A DNA stretch of 64,000 bases. Source: DATHZQ01 sp963823505 (lineage in GTDB: Bacteria > Actinomycetota > Acidimicrobiia > Spongiisociales > UBA5794). The DNA lies in assembly GCA_963823505.1 (NCBI GenBank), contig CAWGLY010000005.1, positions 1,674,001 to 1,738,000 on the forward strand, given 5' to 3'. Under the pieces are notes generated by a model. That model was not told the DNA's origin and searched no databases. It worked only from the letters and a program-made list of their open reading frames with translations. The translations under genes were made by a program, and so were the position numbers. Positions 45,893 to 54,853 of the stretch are shown here, piece by piece (position 1 is the stretch's first letter; every line of letters begins with the position of its first letter).

Positions 45893-46831
45893 ATGGAAAG
45901 TGACACCACAATGAATGCCAATGATCCACAAGTGTCGGCGATTGTTCCGACGCGGGACCGGCCGGAGCTCTTGCGAAGGGCGCTGCGGGCGATCGCAGCC
46001 CAAGCCGACGAAGGACTCCTCGAGATCGTCGTCGTGTACGATCAGTCGGAGCCGGATCTGTCGCTCATCGACGAGTTCGCCCCCGTCAGCGTCAACGTGG
46101 TGTCGAACGAGCGCCTCCCCGGTCTCGCAGGCGCTCGCAACACGGGAATCCTCGCCGCCAAAGGATCGTGGATCGCCTTCTGCGACGACGACGACGTGTG
46201 GAGCCAGGACAAGCTGCTCCAGCAACGGGCCGCCCTCGTCCGCAATCCCGATGCCGACTTCCTCGTCGGCAACATCACCATTGCCATCGGTGACAAGCGG
46301 ATCGAACGCAGCACCGAGCTCAGCGAGATCACCATTGCGGATCTGATCCGCGATCGGGTCATGGAAGCGCACCCCTCCACCTTCCTGGTCAGGCGAGCTG
46401 CAATCGACGACTATCTCGGCTTCGTCGACGAAGACCTCCCGGGTAGCTACGCAGAGGACTACGACTGGCTGCTGCGGGCGGCGCGGCAGCATCCGATCGT
46501 TGTGGCCGACGCCCCGATCGCCACCGTGCAATGGCACCGGAAGTCGTATTTCGGCAACCGATGGCAGATGATCGACGATGCCCTCGGGTTTCTCGTCGAG
46601 AAGACCCCTGAGTTTCAGGACGACCCCAAAGGCCTCGCCAGGATCATGGGACAGCGGGCGTTTGCGCAGGCTGCACAAGGCCACAGCAGGCAAGCGGTCG
46701 GCACCGCATGGCAGACCGTCAAGCTGGACTGGACCCAATTGCGAGCCTACGCATCTGCCGTCGTTGCCTCGCACATCGTGAGCGCCGACCGTCTCGTGCG
46801 CTGGGCCAACGCTACCGGTCGCGGTTTCTAG
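45893..46831 (+). CDS. Family 2 glycosyltransferase
   Basis: The 312-aa protein has SAIVPTRDRPELLRRALRAI, EIVVVYDQSEPD, GLAGARNTGILAAKGSWIAF and CDDDDVWSQDKL, a GT-A donor site. AEDYDWLLRAARQHPIVVADAP supplies the usual acceptor-side acid. It has no membrane helix. The start at 45893 lies 2 bp after the previous stop; an ATG at 45911 with GGAAAG upstream is an alternative. It forms a run of three transferases with the two preceding genes. Confidence 0.88.
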   Translation: MESDTTMNANDPQVSAIVPTRDRPELLRRALRAIAAQADEGLLEIVVVYDQSEPDLSLIDEFAPVSVNVVSNERLPGLAGARNTGILAAKGSWIAFCDDDDVWSQDKLLQQRAALVRNPDADFLVGNITIAIGDKRIERSTELSEITIADLIRDRVMEAHPSTFLVRRAAIDDYLGFVDEDLPGSYAEDYDWLLRAARQHPIVVADAPIATVQWHRKSYFGNRWQMIDDALGFLVEKTPEFQDDPKGLARIMGQRAFAQAAQGHSRQAVGTAWQTVKLDWTQLRAYASAVVASHIVSADRLVRWANATGRGF

Positions 46832-46858
46832 TGGTGCGTCGCTAGGAGGGAGCTGGCA

Positions 46859-48394
46859 GTGGAGCATCGGGACACCGATCTCGTCACGCTGGCGCGGGGC
46901 GGCACCTTGAGCTTCTTCGGGAGCGCGGCCGGTGCGGTCCTGTCGATGGCGCTGCTCCTCGTCCTCACGTGGGGCCTCGGGGCCGACGAAGCCGGGGCGT
47001 TCTTCGAGGCAATTGCCGCGTTCAACATCATCATCATCGCCGTCACCTTCGGCGCCGATACGGGCCTGCTGCGGTTCACCGCACGGTTTCTTGCGCTCGA
47101 CGAGAAGGCGGAGATCCCTCGCCTGCTGGGCGTCGGTCTCGTTCCCGTTGTCGTCGTCGGCCTGGCTGCCGCCGCAGCAGGGGTGGCCCTTGCTGGAACC
47201 ATCGGAGATGTGCTCGGTGACGAAACCCACGCCGCAACCATCGCTGAGTACATACGGGTCCTCGCCGTGTTCGTGCCGGTTGGCGCGCTGAACCTGGCGG
47301 TCATGGGAGCCACTCGCGGCTACCAGACCATGGTCCCCACGGTGGTCGCCGAGCGCCTCGGACGCCCTGCGATTCAATTGGCGTTGGTTGCCGCGGCCAT
47401 CGCCGCCGGCGCAGGAGCGGCCAGCCTCGCCACCGCTTGGGCGCTCGGCTTTGCCGGTGCGCTGGCAGCCGGGTTGATTTGGCTGAAGGTGCTGGCCGAC
47501 CGCAACAACGTGCACCTCGCCGCGGCCGACATCCGGCCCCGGTCGCATCTCGCCAGGGAGTTCTGGGCTTTCACACTGCCACGAGCGTTTGCATCGATAT
47601 TCCGCGTGGGGGTGCTGTGGCTGGACGTCATCCTCGTGGGGGCCCTGATCTCGCCGAAGGCCGCGGCGATCTACACCGTGGCGACCCGATTGCTCCAGGC
47701 AGGCTTCATCGCCGTCGATGCCATCGGCCAAGCGGTTGAGCCCATGTTTTCCTCACTGCTTGCTTCGGGTCACAAGGAGAGGGCGCAGAGCCTGTACCAG
47801 GTGTCGACCGGATGGCTCGTAGCGTTGACGTGGCCGTTGTTTCTCGCCGTGTTGATCTACAGCGACACCGTGCTCGGGTTCTTCGGGAATGACTTCGGCG
47901 AGGGAACGTCTGTGGTTGCGATCCTGGCGGGGTCGGCGTTGATCGGCAGCGGCTTCGGTTCCGTCGACGTGCTGCTGGTGATGGCAGGGAAGAGTCTGTG
48001 GAGCTTCTGGAACTCCGCGATTGCGCTGACGCTCAACGTCGGCCTCAATCTCCTGCTGATCCCGTCGCTTGGCCTCAACGGCGCCGCGCTGGCGTGGGCC
48101 GTCAGCCGCATCGTCGCCAACATTCTGCCGCTCGTGGAGCTGCGTTCGTATCTCGGCTTCTATCCGTTCGGCGTCGGCTGGCGATACGCGGCGACAGCTT
48201 CCCTGCTGGCCTTTGGCGCCATCGGCCTTGCGTTCCGCAACGTCACCGGCGACAGCCTGCTGGGGCTCATTGCATATCTCGTCGTCGCAATCGCGGTCTA
48301 CGCCGCCCTCGTCTGGAAGTGGCGCAAGCAGCTCGACATCGAGGCGTTCACGACACTGCTCAGGGGTCGGAAGCCGGTCGAGGTGCCCGCATGA
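46859..48394 (+). CDS. Polysaccharide/lipid-linked sugar flippase (MATE/MOP superfamily, Wzx-like)
   Basis: The 511-aa protein has 12-14 hydrophobic helices; the opening LVTLARGGTLSFFGSAAGAVLSM and repeated segments such as FWAFTLPRAFASIFRVGVLWLD are typical of Wzx/MviN-like flippases. It would carry a lipid-linked glycan across the membrane, in line with the glycosyltransferases upstream. The GTG 46859 is preceded by AGGAGGGA, a strong ribosome-binding site that decides the start. Its stop overlaps the sulfotransferase start (ATGA). Confidence 0.92.
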   Translation: MEHRDTDLVTLARGGTLSFFGSAAGAVLSMALLLVLTWGLGADEAGAFFEAIAAFNIIIIAVTFGADTGLLRFTARFLALDEKAEIPRLLGVGLVPVVVVGLAAAAAGVALAGTIGDVLGDETHAATIAEYIRVLAVFVPVGALNLAVMGATRGYQTMVPTVVAERLGRPAIQLALVAAAIAAGAGAASLATAWALGFAGALAAGLIWLKVLADRNNVHLAAADIRPRSHLAREFWAFTLPRAFASIFRVGVLWLDVILVGALISPKAAAIYTVATRLLQAGFIAVDAIGQAVEPMFSSLLASGHKERAQSLYQVSTGWLVALTWPLFLAVLIYSDTVLGFFGNDFGEGTSVVAILAGSALIGSGFGSVDVLLVMAGKSLWSFWNSAIALTLNVGLNLLLIPSLGLNGAALAWAVSRIVANILPLVELRSYLGFYPFGVGWRYAATASLLAFGAIGLAFRNVTGDSLLGLIAYLVVAIAVYAALVWKWRKQLDIEAFTTLLRGRKPVEVPA

Positions 48395-49275
48395 GCGGAG
48401 CATCCGGCTCACAGCGCTCCAAGGCGATACGGAAGGCAGTACGCGAGCCGTTTTGGGCAGCAGCGACGGCAACGCTCCGCCCCACGGCGTCGCTGCGTGT
48501 CCTGCCGGACTTCGTCATCGCCGGTGCCCAGCGATGCGGAACGACTTCGTTGCAGAACGTCCTGACGCAGCACCCGAACATCACGTCGGCTCGCCTCATG
48601 AAGGGTGTCCACTACTTCGACACGGCGTACGACAGGGGCGCTGATTGGTACCGCACCCATTTCCCGACCCGGGCATACGCACGATGGAAGGAGCGCAGCA
48701 CCGGAGCGCCGCTGCGTGTCGGCGAGGCGAGTCCGTATTACATGTTCCACCCGCTGGCTCCCGACCGGATCAAGGCGACGCTGCCGGGTGTCAAGGTGAT
48801 CGTGCTGTTGCGAGATCCCGTTGAACGAACGATCTCGCACCACAAACACGAGACCCGGCGCGGCAACGAGACGTCGAGCCTGGAAGATGCCCTCGATCAG
48901 GAGGCCTCGCGCATCGCCGGAGAGGCAGATCGGATCCGCAACGAGCCGTTCTACAACAGCTTCCCGCACCAGACATACACGTACATGTCACGCAGCCGTT
49001 ATGCACCTCAGGTTGCGGGTCTGTTCGATCGTTTTGGACGGGATTCGGTCCTCGTCCTGCAGAGCGAGGCGTTTTTCGAGGACCCCAAGGGTATCTACCT
49101 GCGGGCGCTGACATTCCTCGACGTTCCCCACTGGGTGCCCGAGGATTTCCCCCACATCAACGCAACCGCTTCGAGCAAAGTCGCCGAGGCGACTCGTGCC
49201 CGTCTCATCGAGGAGTTCCGGGAGCCGAACAACGAGCTCGCCGAGCTGCTCGATGAACGTTTCGCCTGGCAGTGA
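48391..49275 (+). CDS. PAPS-dependent sulfotransferase
   Basis: The 294-aa protein has the 5'-phosphosulfate loop IAGAQRCGTTSLQNVLTQHP and the 3'-phosphate motif VIVLLRDPVERTISHHKHE, the two PAPS-binding signatures. MKGVHYFDTAYDRGADWYRT and GEASPYYMFHP are typical of carbohydrate (heparan/chondroitin-like) sulfotransferases. It is translationally coupled to the flippase, so the acceptor is probably the exported glycan. A second sulfotransferase lies at 51315. Confidence 0.92.
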   Translation: MSGASGSQRSKAIRKAVREPFWAAATATLRPTASLRVLPDFVIAGAQRCGTTSLQNVLTQHPNITSARLMKGVHYFDTAYDRGADWYRTHFPTRAYARWKERSTGAPLRVGEASPYYMFHPLAPDRIKATLPGVKVIVLLRDPVERTISHHKHETRRGNETSSLEDALDQEASRIAGEADRIRNEPFYNSFPHQTYTYMSRSRYAPQVAGLFDRFGRDSVLVLQSEAFFEDPKGIYLRALTFLDVPHWVPEDFPHINATASSKVAEATRARLIEEFREPNNELAELLDERFAWQ

Positions 49276-50441
49276 AGGCACGAATGGACCCGATCAGGCG
49301 GCTGACCGACGAGTTGTGGCGAGACGACGAGATCGCATCCACGACCCCCGACCCCGGTGCCGGCTGGGACGACCACGCCATCGTCGAGTCAGGCGAAACC
49401 ATGGTGCTGGTGCCGCTGCAACCCCGAAGGTCGGCCGCAGCCGCGTTCCTGCGATGGACCGACGCCATGTCGCCGCGCGACACGGCCAGACGGATCGCGG
49501 CGTGGGGTGGCGTTCGTGTAGGAGTGGATGGCCCGCTTTTCACCCGCACCGTCGCCATCCGCACCGGAGGTGACGAGCCGACACTGCACGACCACCTCGC
49601 CGCTGCGCTCGGCCAAAGCTCCGTTGCCGTTTCGGGAACTTTTGGCCCGCCGCGCCCCAACCAGAAACCTGTCCTGCGCGTATTCGACCCCCGGGGAAAG
49701 ACGGTGGCTTTCGCCAAGGTGGGTTGGAACGATCTCACCCGTGACCTGGTCGTCCACGAAGCCGAGTTCCTGGCATCACCTGGCGCCGGCGCCACCAAGA
49801 AGCTGGTGCTGCCCCGCACCCTCTCGGTCCTCACCTGGCGAGATCGCCTCGTTGCCCTCTCCGAGCCCCTGCTCGGACGGCCCCGTCTGCGCAACGCCCG
49901 TCCCCCTGGGGCCGACGTACTGGCGGAAGTCGCGGCCCTCGCCGACACCTATATCACCACCATCGCTGAGAGCCAACACCTTCGCCGGTGCCTCGCCGCC
50001 TCCGCCGGCATGCCTGACACAGCGAATGTGATCCAAACCATCGCCGAGCGCTGGGGATCCGTCCGGCTGCCGTACGGCCGGTGGCACGGAGACTGGACGC
50101 CGTGGAACATGAGCACAGAGCATGGACGGCTCATCGTGTGGGATTGGGAGCGTACGGCCGCGGACACTCCCGTGGGCTTCGACGCGCTCCACCACACGTT
50201 CCAGCGCCGGCTCGGCGAGAGCTGCGAACCCCCCATCACCGAGTTCGTGGACTCGGTGATGGCGACCGCACCCACCCTCCGCCTGCTCGGCGTCGGCGCA
50301 GACGCGGTCCCGGCTCTTGCGTGCCTCTACATCCTCGAGCTGGAGCTCCGCTTCGGGGGACCGGACCATGCTCCTGAGCAGGACGTGCCCTGGATGCACG
50401 GTCTCCTCACCGAGACCGTGCGCCACTTCATCGGCCGTTGA
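49272..50441 (+). CDS. APH/maltokinase-fold phosphotransferase-like protein
   Basis: The 389-aa protein carries the kinase catalytic loop in GRWHGDWTPWNMSTEH (HGDxxPxN pattern) and the metal-site WDWERTAADTPVGFDALHH, both typical of aminoglycoside-phosphotransferase/maltokinase-like folds. The N-terminal 100 residues are not recognised. It may phosphorylate a sugar, choline or nucleoside; the substrate is unknown. GTG 49272 overlaps the sulfotransferase stop, placing it in the glycan operon. It ends 14 bp inside the 3' end of the convergent membrane protein gene. Confidence 0.75.
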   Translation: MKARMDPIRRLTDELWRDDEIASTTPDPGAGWDDHAIVESGETMVLVPLQPRRSAAAAFLRWTDAMSPRDTARRIAAWGGVRVGVDGPLFTRTVAIRTGGDEPTLHDHLAAALGQSSVAVSGTFGPPRPNQKPVLRVFDPRGKTVAFAKVGWNDLTRDLVVHEAEFLASPGAGATKKLVLPRTLSVLTWRDRLVALSEPLLGRPRLRNARPPGADVLAEVAALADTYITTIAESQHLRRCLAASAGMPDTANVIQTIAERWGSVRLPYGRWHGDWTPWNMSTEHGRLIVWDWERTAADTPVGFDALHHTFQRRLGESCEPPITEFVDSVMATAPTLRLLGVGADAVPALACLYILELELRFGGPDHAPEQDVPWMHGLLTETVRHFIGR

Positions 50442-51255
50442 GGGCGTCTCCATGGTGCACACTCCCCCGCCACACGTCGAAGTAGATCGTGATCACGATG
50501 GCAGCCAGGAACGCCTCAGTGATCCGCGTCAACCAGTCGACAAGTCCATGAGCGGCGACCCCGTCCAGCGCACCACTCTGGGCGAGGATCGGCACAACGG
50601 CCAGGATGGCGTACCAGGCGATGCGCACCACGATGCGGCGCGAGGAACGGGCGACGACGTCGAAGTAGACGGGTATCAGCAGCGCAGCCCCCAGCGCCTC
50701 TGCGTTCAGCTGCAGCCAGTCGGCGACCCCGCCGCCGAGGATGGAATCGGCAAGCGCCTGATACCCGAAGCCTGCAAGGATGCCTACCGCTGCGTAGTAG
50801 ACCAGCCTGTGCCGCCAGGAGACAACCGGCGCCCCGGCGGCGGGTTCGGGCGGCGAGGGGAACAGCCCCCGGCTCCATGCGAGGTAGACCGAGATGGCGA
50901 CCGTCGCCACGAACGCCTCGCCGAGCGTGATCACGCTTTGCGGAAGATCGATGCCGAGTTCCTCGACGAGGGAAGATTGGGTGGCGACCGCGGCGGTGGC
51001 CAGCATCCCAAGCCATGCCGCATGCCAGCTCCACGGCCTGATGCTTCCACGGTCGGTGGGACGGCCTGCTGCCCCAGGCGACATCGCCCACGCAAAGATG
51101 TCCCAGAACGCCGGCACCAACGCCATCACGACGTATCCCTCGCTGTTGCGCCGGAAGAAGTCGGCGGCCTGACCGCCGACCACATCAGGGAAGAAGCCAG
51201 CATGGATCATCGCCGCACCCACGACGACCACGGCGTAGTACGACAGTCTGCGCAT
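50428..51255 (-). CDS. Polytopic membrane protein, unknown function
   Basis: The product is about 275 aa with eight or nine hydrophobic segments (for example RRLSYYAVVVVGAAMIHAGF, VMALVPAFWDIFAWAM, GIDLPQSVITLGEAFVAT). Two halves look alike, with SWRHRLVYYAAVGILAGFGY in the second, which suggests internal duplication. No motif is recognised. The ATG at 51255 is chosen because AGGTGGG lies just upstream; an ATG at 51273 is possible. It is divergent from the second sulfotransferase. Confidence 0.75.
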   Translation of the reverse strand: MRRLSYYAVVVVGAAMIHAGFFPDVVGGQAADFFRRNSEGYVVMALVPAFWDIFAWAMSPGAAGRPTDRGSIRPWSWHAAWLGMLATAAVATQSSLVEELGIDLPQSVITLGEAFVATVAISVYLAWSRGLFPSPPEPAAGAPVVSWRHRLVYYAAVGILAGFGYQALADSILGGGVADWLQLNAEALGAALLIPVYFDVVARSSRRIVVRIAWYAILAVVPILAQSGALDGVAAHGLVDWLTRITEAFLAAIVITIYFDVWRGSVHHGDALNGR

Positions 51256-51314
51256 TGCGAGCCCACCTGGCATCCGGCGAGCGTAGCCGTGGCACCATCG
51301 GCCAGAGGTGCATC

Positions 51315-52229
51315 GTGACCAACATCATCGTGATCGCAGGCTGGGAGCGGAGCGGCTCGACGATCGTGGCAAACGCCCTCGGCAGCGCCCCCGGCATCGT
51401 CTCCGTCGGTGAGATCAACAACGTGTGGGAGCGCGGGTTCGGTGAGGACCGGGTGTGCAGCTGCCAGCGACCCTTCAGCGAGTGCGAGATGTGGCGACCG
51501 ATCGCCAATGATGCCTTTGGGGACGATGCCCGTTCGGTTGCCGATACCGCAGCAGCCGCCATCGCTCCTCTCGGCAACCTCTGGTTGGTCCGCCGCCAAC
51601 TCCCCCTCCTCGGCGCTCGGGAGGCAGGCAAGGACGCTGCGTACCGGGACCTGCTGCGCCCCCTGTTCCACTCGATCGCCGATCACACGGGGGCTCACAC
51701 CATCGTCGACGCATCGAAGCTGCCGTGGCACGCCGCAGCAGTTGCCGGTCTGGACGACTTCAACGTCACCGTCCTGCATGTGGTGCGAGATCCCCGAGGC
51801 GTGGCGTTCAGCCATCTCAAGAAGGTCCGCTACGACACGGACGAGCAGCGATCCGTGTACATGGATCGCCACGGCGTGATCGAGTCGTCACTCGCCTGGG
51901 TCTACCGGAATCGACTCACGGAATGGGTGTGGCACCGCCGCCCGAACTACGTGCGTGTCCGCCATGAGGACTTCGTGGCTCGCCCCCAGGAAGTGTTGGC
52001 CGCCGTGCTCGACCGCGCCGGCACGACGGGAGCCCTCCCGGAGTTCACCGGGCCGCAGCAGGTCGTCATCACACCCACGCACAACGTCTCCGGCAACCCC
52101 GTCCGTTTCCAGCACGGCTCGGTGACCTTGAAGGCCGACGAGTCGTGGCGCGCCGAGCTGCCTGCAAAGACTGCTCGCCTTGTCGGTGCGCTCACCTGGC
52201 CCCACCGGAAGCACTACGGATATGTGTGA
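51315..52229 (+). CDS. Sulfotransferase family protein
   Basis: The product is about 304 aa from GTG 51315 with AGAGGTG upstream; an earlier in-frame ATG (51255) adds residues without homology and would overlap the divergent gene. The PAPS 5' loop is IIVIAGWERSGSTIVANALG, and the 3' site is LHVVRDPRGVAFSHLKK. VRHEDFVARPQEVL fits. Two Cys pairs (CSCQRPFSECEMW) are unusual and may bind metal or form disulfides. It likely modifies the same glycan as the other sulfotransferase, although it is transcribed separately. Confidence 0.88.
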   Translation: MTNIIVIAGWERSGSTIVANALGSAPGIVSVGEINNVWERGFGEDRVCSCQRPFSECEMWRPIANDAFGDDARSVADTAAAAIAPLGNLWLVRRQLPLLGAREAGKDAAYRDLLRPLFHSIADHTGAHTIVDASKLPWHAAAVAGLDDFNVTVLHVVRDPRGVAFSHLKKVRYDTDEQRSVYMDRHGVIESSLAWVYRNRLTEWVWHRRPNYVRVRHEDFVARPQEVLAAVLDRAGTTGALPEFTGPQQVVITPTHNVSGNPVRFQHGSVTLKADESWRAELPAKTARLVGALTWPHRKHYGYV

Positions 52230-52296
52230 TCCGATCGGATGGCTCATCGCCGTTGGCTATCCTCGACGCCACGTCGACACGACGAGGGGATGGCCA

Positions 52297-52356
52297 ATGG
52301 ACAACAACAGCCGCACCGGCGCGCAGCCGGCATCGCTCGCAGGAACTGACAGCTGA
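52297..52356 (+). CDS. Possible 19-aa upstream peptide coupled to the OmpA-family gene
   Basis: ATG 52297 has GAGGGG 7 nt upstream and encodes a 19-aa hydrophilic peptide (MDNNSRTGAQPASLAGTDS). Its TGA overlaps the ATG of the next gene (TGATG), so translation of the short frame may feed the next. The peptide has no recognised relative. Confidence 0.35.
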   Translation: MDNNSRTGAQPASLAGTDS

Positions 52357-53591
52357 TGTCACGCGGCGCACGCATCGCTGGAGCCATCGCCCTATGGATT
52401 GGGGCGCTCGCCATCGGGCTCTACTTCACGTCGAACAACGACAGCGACCCCGAAGGACCAGGCGCAGAGCTGGCTGCGCCGACCACCGCGGCCGTGGCCG
52501 AGTCCACGACGGCTGCGCCCGTGGCGACCCCGACAACTCCCGCCGAGACCACGACGACCGCGGCCCCAACGACCACAACGGCACCACCCGAAACCACGAC
52601 CACGATCACAGCAGCACCCGTGGAGACCACCGTCCTCGTCGAGGCGTCACTCGTGGACGGACAGTTCTCCGTTGGTGGTGTCGTCCCCGACCAGGCGGTC
52701 GCCGACCAGATCCTGGGCGCAGCAGCCATCGTCTATGGCCCTGACTTCGCCTCAGATTTGACGGTTGACCCGGAGATCGAGACACCAGAGTGGCTCGCCG
52801 GAGCACCACGGGCCGTTGGCCTGCTCCCCATCATCGGCCAGGGCTCGATACGGGCGGACAGCGCAGGGGTCACGGCTTCTGGGACATCCCCGAACGCCGA
52901 AGCCCTCGCTGCTTTTGAAGGTGCGGTGACCGCAACCCTGGGTGTCGCCCCGGAAACCTCCCAGATCGAAATCACCGACCTGGGCTTCCCCAGCTTCAAC
53001 GCAAGGCGCACCGGCGACGGCCTCGTCCTGACCGGAGAGCTCGCCAACGACGCGGTCAAGGGCAACATCGTCGGTGCCGCCAGGGCGATCTACGGCGAGG
53101 ACGCCGTCGTGGACGAGATCGCGATCGGCGAGAACCTCGACGTCCCGTTCTGGAGCTACACCATGCCGGGAGTGCTCCAGCTGTTTGCAGCGTTCCCCGA
53201 CTATGAGATCGCGATCGCCGACGGGATCACCGGGGGTTCGCTCAACGACGGAGCCAACTTCGAGACGGGATCGACGGCGCTCAGCCCGGCCACGGAGGGC
53301 ATCATGCCGATCGCCCTCGGCATCATGACCCGCGACCCGTCCCTGGGAATGGAGGTCGCAGGCCACACCGACTCCTTTGGCGGCTCCGAGTTCAACCAGC
53401 AGCTCAGCGAGGCACGGGCGCAGTCGGCTGCGGATTGGCTGATCGAAAACGGTATCGACGCCGCCAGGATTCGTGTCGTTGGCCTCGGAGAGACGCAGCC
53501 GATTGCGAGCAACGAGACGTCGGCTGGGCGTGCCTCAAATCGGCGGGTCGAGTTCGTGTTCGGCCCCCTGGCCCAGATCGTCGGCGGCTGA
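52356..53591 (+). CDS. OmpATb/ArfA-like BON and OmpA domain protein
   Basis: The 411-aa protein has one N-terminal membrane helix (IAGAIALWIGALAIGLYFT) and no cleavable signal, then a Thr/Pro/Ala-rich spacer (residues 35-95). Two BON-like segments follow (VDGQFSVGGVVPDQAVADQI; TGDGLVLTGELANDAVKGNI). The C-terminal OmpA domain (about 305-400) ends with NFETGSTALSP, MEVAGHTDSFGGSEFNQQLS, IRVVGLGETQPIASNET and ASNRRVEF, the peptidoglycan-binding core. This is the layout of mycobacterial OmpATb (ArfA). It probably anchors the envelope to peptidoglycan. Confidence 0.88.
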   Translation: MSRGARIAGAIALWIGALAIGLYFTSNNDSDPEGPGAELAAPTTAAVAESTTAAPVATPTTPAETTTTAAPTTTTAPPETTTTITAAPVETTVLVEASLVDGQFSVGGVVPDQAVADQILGAAAIVYGPDFASDLTVDPEIETPEWLAGAPRAVGLLPIIGQGSIRADSAGVTASGTSPNAEALAAFEGAVTATLGVAPETSQIEITDLGFPSFNARRTGDGLVLTGELANDAVKGNIVGAARAIYGEDAVVDEIAIGENLDVPFWSYTMPGVLQLFAAFPDYEIAIADGITGGSLNDGANFETGSTALSPATEGIMPIALGIMTRDPSLGMEVAGHTDSFGGSEFNQQLSEARAQSAADWLIENGIDAARIRVVGLGETQPIASNETSAGRASNRRVEFVFGPLAQIVGG

Positions 53592-53768
53592 GCGCGGCAG
53601 TCCTGGCGAACGGCTGCGCCAACAACGGGAGATCGCCTCGGCGTGCCAAGCCGACGACCCCCGGACCAGCAAGCTGACTTCTCGAGGCGAGTCGAACATG
53701 AAACCGGATCCGCGATTGTCGAGCCCGGCGAGCTGATCGGCAGATGGTCGACCGAGCTCCGGAGACGG

Positions 53769-54068
53769 TCACTCGAGGTCGAAGGCGGCCATGATGGCTT
53801 CGGTCAAGAGTGGTTCCTGGCTCGGCAGCAGGTAGCCGGCCACCCGTCCGAGGGACGCAGCCGGGATCGTGACGATGGTGTCGCAGCTGACCACGCCCGC
53901 TTCGGAGAGGCCGTTGTCGGGACCTACCTGAACCTCAGTGGCGAGACCTCGCCGACGGGTGGTGATCGGGGCAACCGTGACCCTGGTCATGGCCGGTCGG
54001 ACGAGTTCGCGGGTCAGCACGAGAACCGGGCGTCGCTTGTCGAGCTCAGCGATGTGGATGGGACGCAT
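53769..54068 (-). CDS. MazF/PemK-type toxin
   Basis: The 99-aa protein (start ATG 54068) is a compact beta-rich MazF-like ribonuclease: RRPVLVLTRELVRP, VTVAPITTRRRGLATEV, then GVVSCDTIVTIPAASL. Conserved Thr/Ser and Arg positions of the family are present. MazF toxins cut mRNA in the cytoplasm. It overlaps the antitoxin stop by 4 bases, so production is coupled. Downstream (53,592-53,768) nothing is recognised. Confidence 0.85.
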   Translation of the reverse strand: MRPIHIAELDKRRPVLVLTRELVRPAMTRVTVAPITTRRRGLATEVQVGPDNGLSEAGVVSCDTIVTIPAASLGRVAGYLLPSQEPLLTEAIMAAFDLE

Positions 54069-54304
54069 CAATCGATGGGCACGGTGCGCGCAAACTCGGC
54101 GAGGTCGTCGAGTCTGTCGGGATCCTCGACGTCTCGTTCCGCAAGCAGGATGGCGAGGTCGTGAGCGGCACGGGTGCGACGGCGTTCACGTGCCAGGGCC
54201 CGGGCGACGGCATCGGCCCGGCTGGTCACTGCGCCGGCTCTGACCTGCCCGTCGACGTACTCCACGAGTTCCTCCGGGAGACGTACCGCGATCTGCTTGC
54301 TCAT
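54068..54304 (-). CDS. Ribbon-helix-helix antitoxin
   Basis: The 78-aa protein (MSKQIAVRLPEELVEYVDGQ) opens with the ribbon-helix-helix DNA-binding pattern; the basic middle (RALARERRRTRAAHDL) and acidic tail (DVEDPDRLDDLAEF) suit toxin neutralisation. ATG 54304 is chosen because a perfect palindrome sits just upstream; an ATG at 54322 is possible but would cover it. It is the first gene of the MazEF-like pair. Confidence 0.85.
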   Translation of the reverse strand: MSKQIAVRLPEELVEYVDGQVRAGAVTSRADAVARALARERRRTRAAHDLAILLAERDVEDPDRLDDLAEFARTVPID

Positions 54305-54306
54305 CC

Positions 54307-54319
54307 CGATATGGTATCG
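54307..54319. promoter_or_regulatory. Palindromic operator of toxin-antitoxin pair
   Basis: CGATA-TGG-TATCG is a perfect inverted repeat ending 2 bp from the antitoxin ATG. Ribbon-helix-helix antitoxins bind such sites to repress their own operon. Binding is inferred from position and symmetry. Confidence 0.5.
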
Positions 54320-54322
54320 CAT

Positions 54323-54853
54323 TCAATCCCGATCCGCTACCACATCGTTGGGAGCTGAGCGGAGCGTCAGACTGCCCGACACCAACGACGCTCCCGGACA
54401 CCGTTGCTTTCGGCTCGACTTCGTCCTCGTGCTCCGCCAACACGAAGACCCGTGGGCGGAGCGCCAGCCCAATCCCCCACCGATCCAGCCAGAGTCACCG
54501 AACTCAGTGGTGGCATATGACCAGCCGCCCACTGACGCCCAGCCGCACCCAACCGGTATTCGGCGCCACCTGCCAGTTGTGCCACAGCGATCTATCGGAG
54601 CGTCGAAGGCCATCGCCCCGATCGGCGCTCCGAGCGTCGGCCAGGACGAGGGGGGGTTCGCCCGATCATTCACCGATGAGCTATCGCCACGAGGGCCGGG
54701 GCTTCTGGTCGTCGGACGACGGAGCCGGCGCGAGGCTCGCCGCATTCATCAGGACGAAGCCCGAGGTCGATACCCCCTTGCGGCTTCACCGCTCGCCCCC
54801 GATGGATCAGTCGGACGCCCTCAACATGTCGTCACGGCAACAGACCTGCGCTG
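54323..54853. other. Intergenic stretch with no supported gene
   Basis: Open frames exist on both strands, but their composition is Arg/Pro/Ser-rich with no motifs. None has a convincing ribosome-binding site or recognisable product. No hairpin or repeat stands out. Confidence 0.5.
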
